Shown: positions 43,078 to 44,399 of the stretch, in pieces
How positions within the stretch are numbered: position 1 is the stretch's first letter
Layout: every line of letters begins with the position of its first letter
NCBI GenBank assembly: GCA_011109175.1
Contig: RDEW01000077.1
Coordinates: 121,133 to 165,531 of the forward strand
DNA from: Dicyema japonicum
Taxonomy: Eukaryota > Dicyemida > Rhombozoa > Dicyemidae
Length of the DNA stretch: 44,399 bases
Reading direction: 5' to 3'
Position numbers and translations under genes: made by a program
Notes under the pieces: model-generated
What the model was told of the DNA's origin: nothing
The model's input: the letters and a program-made list of their open reading frames with translations, nothing else
The model's database searches: none

Positions 43078-43146
43078 GTCACACAATATTACTTATTTTT
43101 AAATTAATATTATTTTTTAATATATATTTGAGTTTTTATTATTACC

Positions 43147-43283
43147 AATAATAAATAATAATAAACATCATCAATTTCATCCTCGGAATTATATGATATT
43201 ATTAATTTATCCATGTCACACAATATTACTTATTTTTAAATTAATATTATTTTTTAATATATATTTGAGTTTTTATTATTACC
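43147..43283 (-). repeat. Tandem duplicate of SAP30BP promoter region and first exon
   Basis: Second unit of a 137 bp direct repeat; the first is 43010-43146. The unit holds the 5' part of intron 1, exon 1 and some 65 bp upstream. The duplicate exon is 43167-43214 and encodes MDKLIISYNSEDEIDD (one change, M to I). Its GT donor is kept, but its own intron lacks the AG (it ends ttgg), so a transcript from here would need the acceptor at 43008-43009 and a longer intron. It may be an alternative first exon or an inert copy. Confidence 0.88.
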
Positions 43284-43319
43284 AAAACTTTAGTTGACTC
43301 TAGTTGACGTTTGAAAAAA

Positions 43320-43860
43320 TCAGTTCATTACAAGAGAAAAATACGTTCTATACGACGTCTAATTGGCACTCGTTCTTTCCTGCTGGAATCGTCAAGAAAC
43401 AGTAAATCCAAATGTGTTTCCATGTCACTACCGGGAAATGGTCAGTTCTTCTTGAGACGTCACCCTTATTTCGATATTTATTAGAAGCTTATCTGAGTCG
43501 CACATGAAGCAATAATGATTATCATGTCTTAGAAGTCTTAATCAAGATATTTTTGGAGGTGGAATGTGATGAAAGTAATTGTAATGATGAGCACTTATAT
43601 TTCTGCATCTACAAACTGTAAATACATCACCCCCAAACATTGAATAGGCCTGTTTCGCGTGGAGATTTGCGATGTCCTCCCCAAGACTGATAAAATAAAC
43701 TCAATCAAACGAAGCACTTTGCATCTTATTCCTGCATCTATCCATCTCGCCCCCACCACTCTCAAATTCAAGAGAAACCATTTGATGATGATGCTAAGCA
43801 AGAAAATGTACTAGTATTAACCGATTGAGTTCCTTTGTATGAATTCACTGTACATTTTAT
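43320..43860 (+). other. Unidentified coding-like island between SAP30BP and WDR26
   Basis: The plus strand shows three good pieces: MCFHVTTGKWSVLLETSPLF, then RYLLEAYLSRT (43412-43504); NDYHVLEVLIKIFLEVECDE, then SNCNDEHLYFCIYKL (43516-43616); and LFRVEICDVLPKTDKINSIK, then STLHLIPASIHLAPTTLKFK (43651-43776). They are in different frames. Possible short introns (for example gtaaatac...gaatag at 43617-43646) do not settle the phase. I cannot identify the product. A minus-strand frame at 43595-43801 overlaps and is less protein-like. Confidence 0.35.
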
Positions 43861-43936
43861 GTAACACATAAAATCCCGCAAGGAGAGTTGTGGATTATTT
43901 GAAACTGTGAACACATAATTATTGGTTATTAATATA

Positions 43937-43942
43937 TTTATT
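43937..43942 (-). promoter_or_regulatory. Candidate polyadenylation signal of WDR26
   Basis: AATAAA on the minus strand about 70 nt after the stop codon of the WDR26 homologue. Confidence 0.45.
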
Positions 43943-44010
43943 GTTGGTGATTAGGTTTTCTAATAATAATATTGTAAATGACAAGATATTGAATAAAGTA
44001 AAGTGAAAGA

Positions 44011-44399
44011 TTAAGGTGGTCCCCATATAATGACCTTCTCATCATCTGAACAACTAGCAATCATCATGTGATTGATAGGATTCCAGTGAACAGCATTAAC
44101 AGTAGCCTTATGTTGATCAAGTTTAAAAATGGTTTTATTTTTGTGAATATTCCAAATACAAACGTGATTATCTAAAAAGAAAGAAGGTAGAACTTTGAGA
44201 GCCAGAAGCAAAGAATGATTGTCCAAGTCCTCCAAATGATGCTCTAATATTGAATATAGAAATATTAGCACCAATAAAAGTATTAAGTTTAACCTTATTC
44301 CTAAAATCCCACAAAGTAATAGTCTATTGAATAATATAAAATATACAGAATTATTTAAAGAGAGTAAAAGATATTCTTCTAAGGAATCAAACTCAATGG
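44011..44399 (-). CDS. WDR26: WDR26/Gid7 homologue, last three exons (partial)
   Basis: Exons on minus: 44347-44399 (continues beyond the window), 44194-44323, 44011-44171. Introns are 23 nt (44324-44346) and 22 nt (44172-44193), both GT-AG. The reading gives EYLLLSLNNS, then TITLWDFRNKVKLNTFIGAN and FNIRASFGGLGQSFFASGSQ, then NHVCIWNIHKNKTIF, NAVHWNPINHMMIASCSDDE and KVIIWGPP with stop TAA at 44011-44013. These are the last WD40 blades, and IHSCFGG, ASGSEDHKVYIW, VNCVSWNP and ASASDDGTVRIWGP are their counterparts in human WDR26 as I recall it. WDR26/Gid7 is a WD40 subunit of the CTLH (GID) ubiquitin ligase that builds its supramolecular ring and binds substrates. The upstream CTLH/LisH part lies outside the window. 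Confidence 0.93.
   Translation of the reverse strand, partial: IEFDSLEEYLLLSLNNSVYFILFNRLLLCGILGIRLNLILLLVLIFLYSILEHHLEDLDNHSLLLALKVLPSFFLDNHVCIWNIHKNKTIFKLDQHKATVNAVHWNPINHMMIASCSDDEKVIIWGPP

Overview
The window is AT-rich animal DNA, most likely from a dicyemid mesozoan (Dicyema-like). No database search could be run, so the organism rests on reading alone. The main evidence is at the right end, where three conserved animal genes lie on the minus strand. Their protein similarity is continuous only if nine introns of 20-26 nt are removed, eight of them clear by GT-AG ends and family alignment. Such short spliceosomal introns in an animal are, to my knowledge, a dicyemid hallmark. TAA is used as stop, which argues against ciliates with reassigned codons. 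The mobile elements (several LINE families, pogo/Tigger, mariner-like, Ginger-like, a tRNA-derived SINE) also fit a metazoan.

Layout. Bases 1-7597 and 16248-26485 are two direct copies of one unit (A and B), a mosaic of decayed elements. B is longer because of a 1.7 kb LINE (about 16519-18210) and a 1707 bp inverted-repeat transposon with a retroviral-type integrase (18969-20675). A carries a 572 bp LINE piece (4461-5032) that B lacks. The spacer 7598-16247 and the stretch 26486-40260 hold many 5'-truncated or internally deleted LINE fragments on both strands (reverse transcriptase, endonuclease, zinc-knuckle and C-terminal pieces), a pogo/Tigger remnant, a mariner-like remnant with a tandemly amplified end, short LINE-derived elements, and local tandem duplications, one of them at an ambiguous base (N).

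The right end (about 40.3-44.4 kb) is the host gene area. In minus-strand order it holds the last three exons of a WDR26/Gid7 homologue (44011-44399, running off the window), a complete seven-exon SAP30BP/HCNGP homologue (42545-43077) whose first exon is duplicated in tandem upstream, two more LINE fragments, and a two-exon Gemin7-like gene (40611-40885). Three further stretches look coding but were not identified.

The host genes serve a CTLH-type ubiquitin ligase (WDR26), short-intron splicing or corepressor function (SAP30BP) and snRNP assembly (Gemin7). A reduced SAP30BP in a genome with minimal introns is the most interesting biological point. The other part of main interest is the layered insertion history, dated by the A/B duplication.
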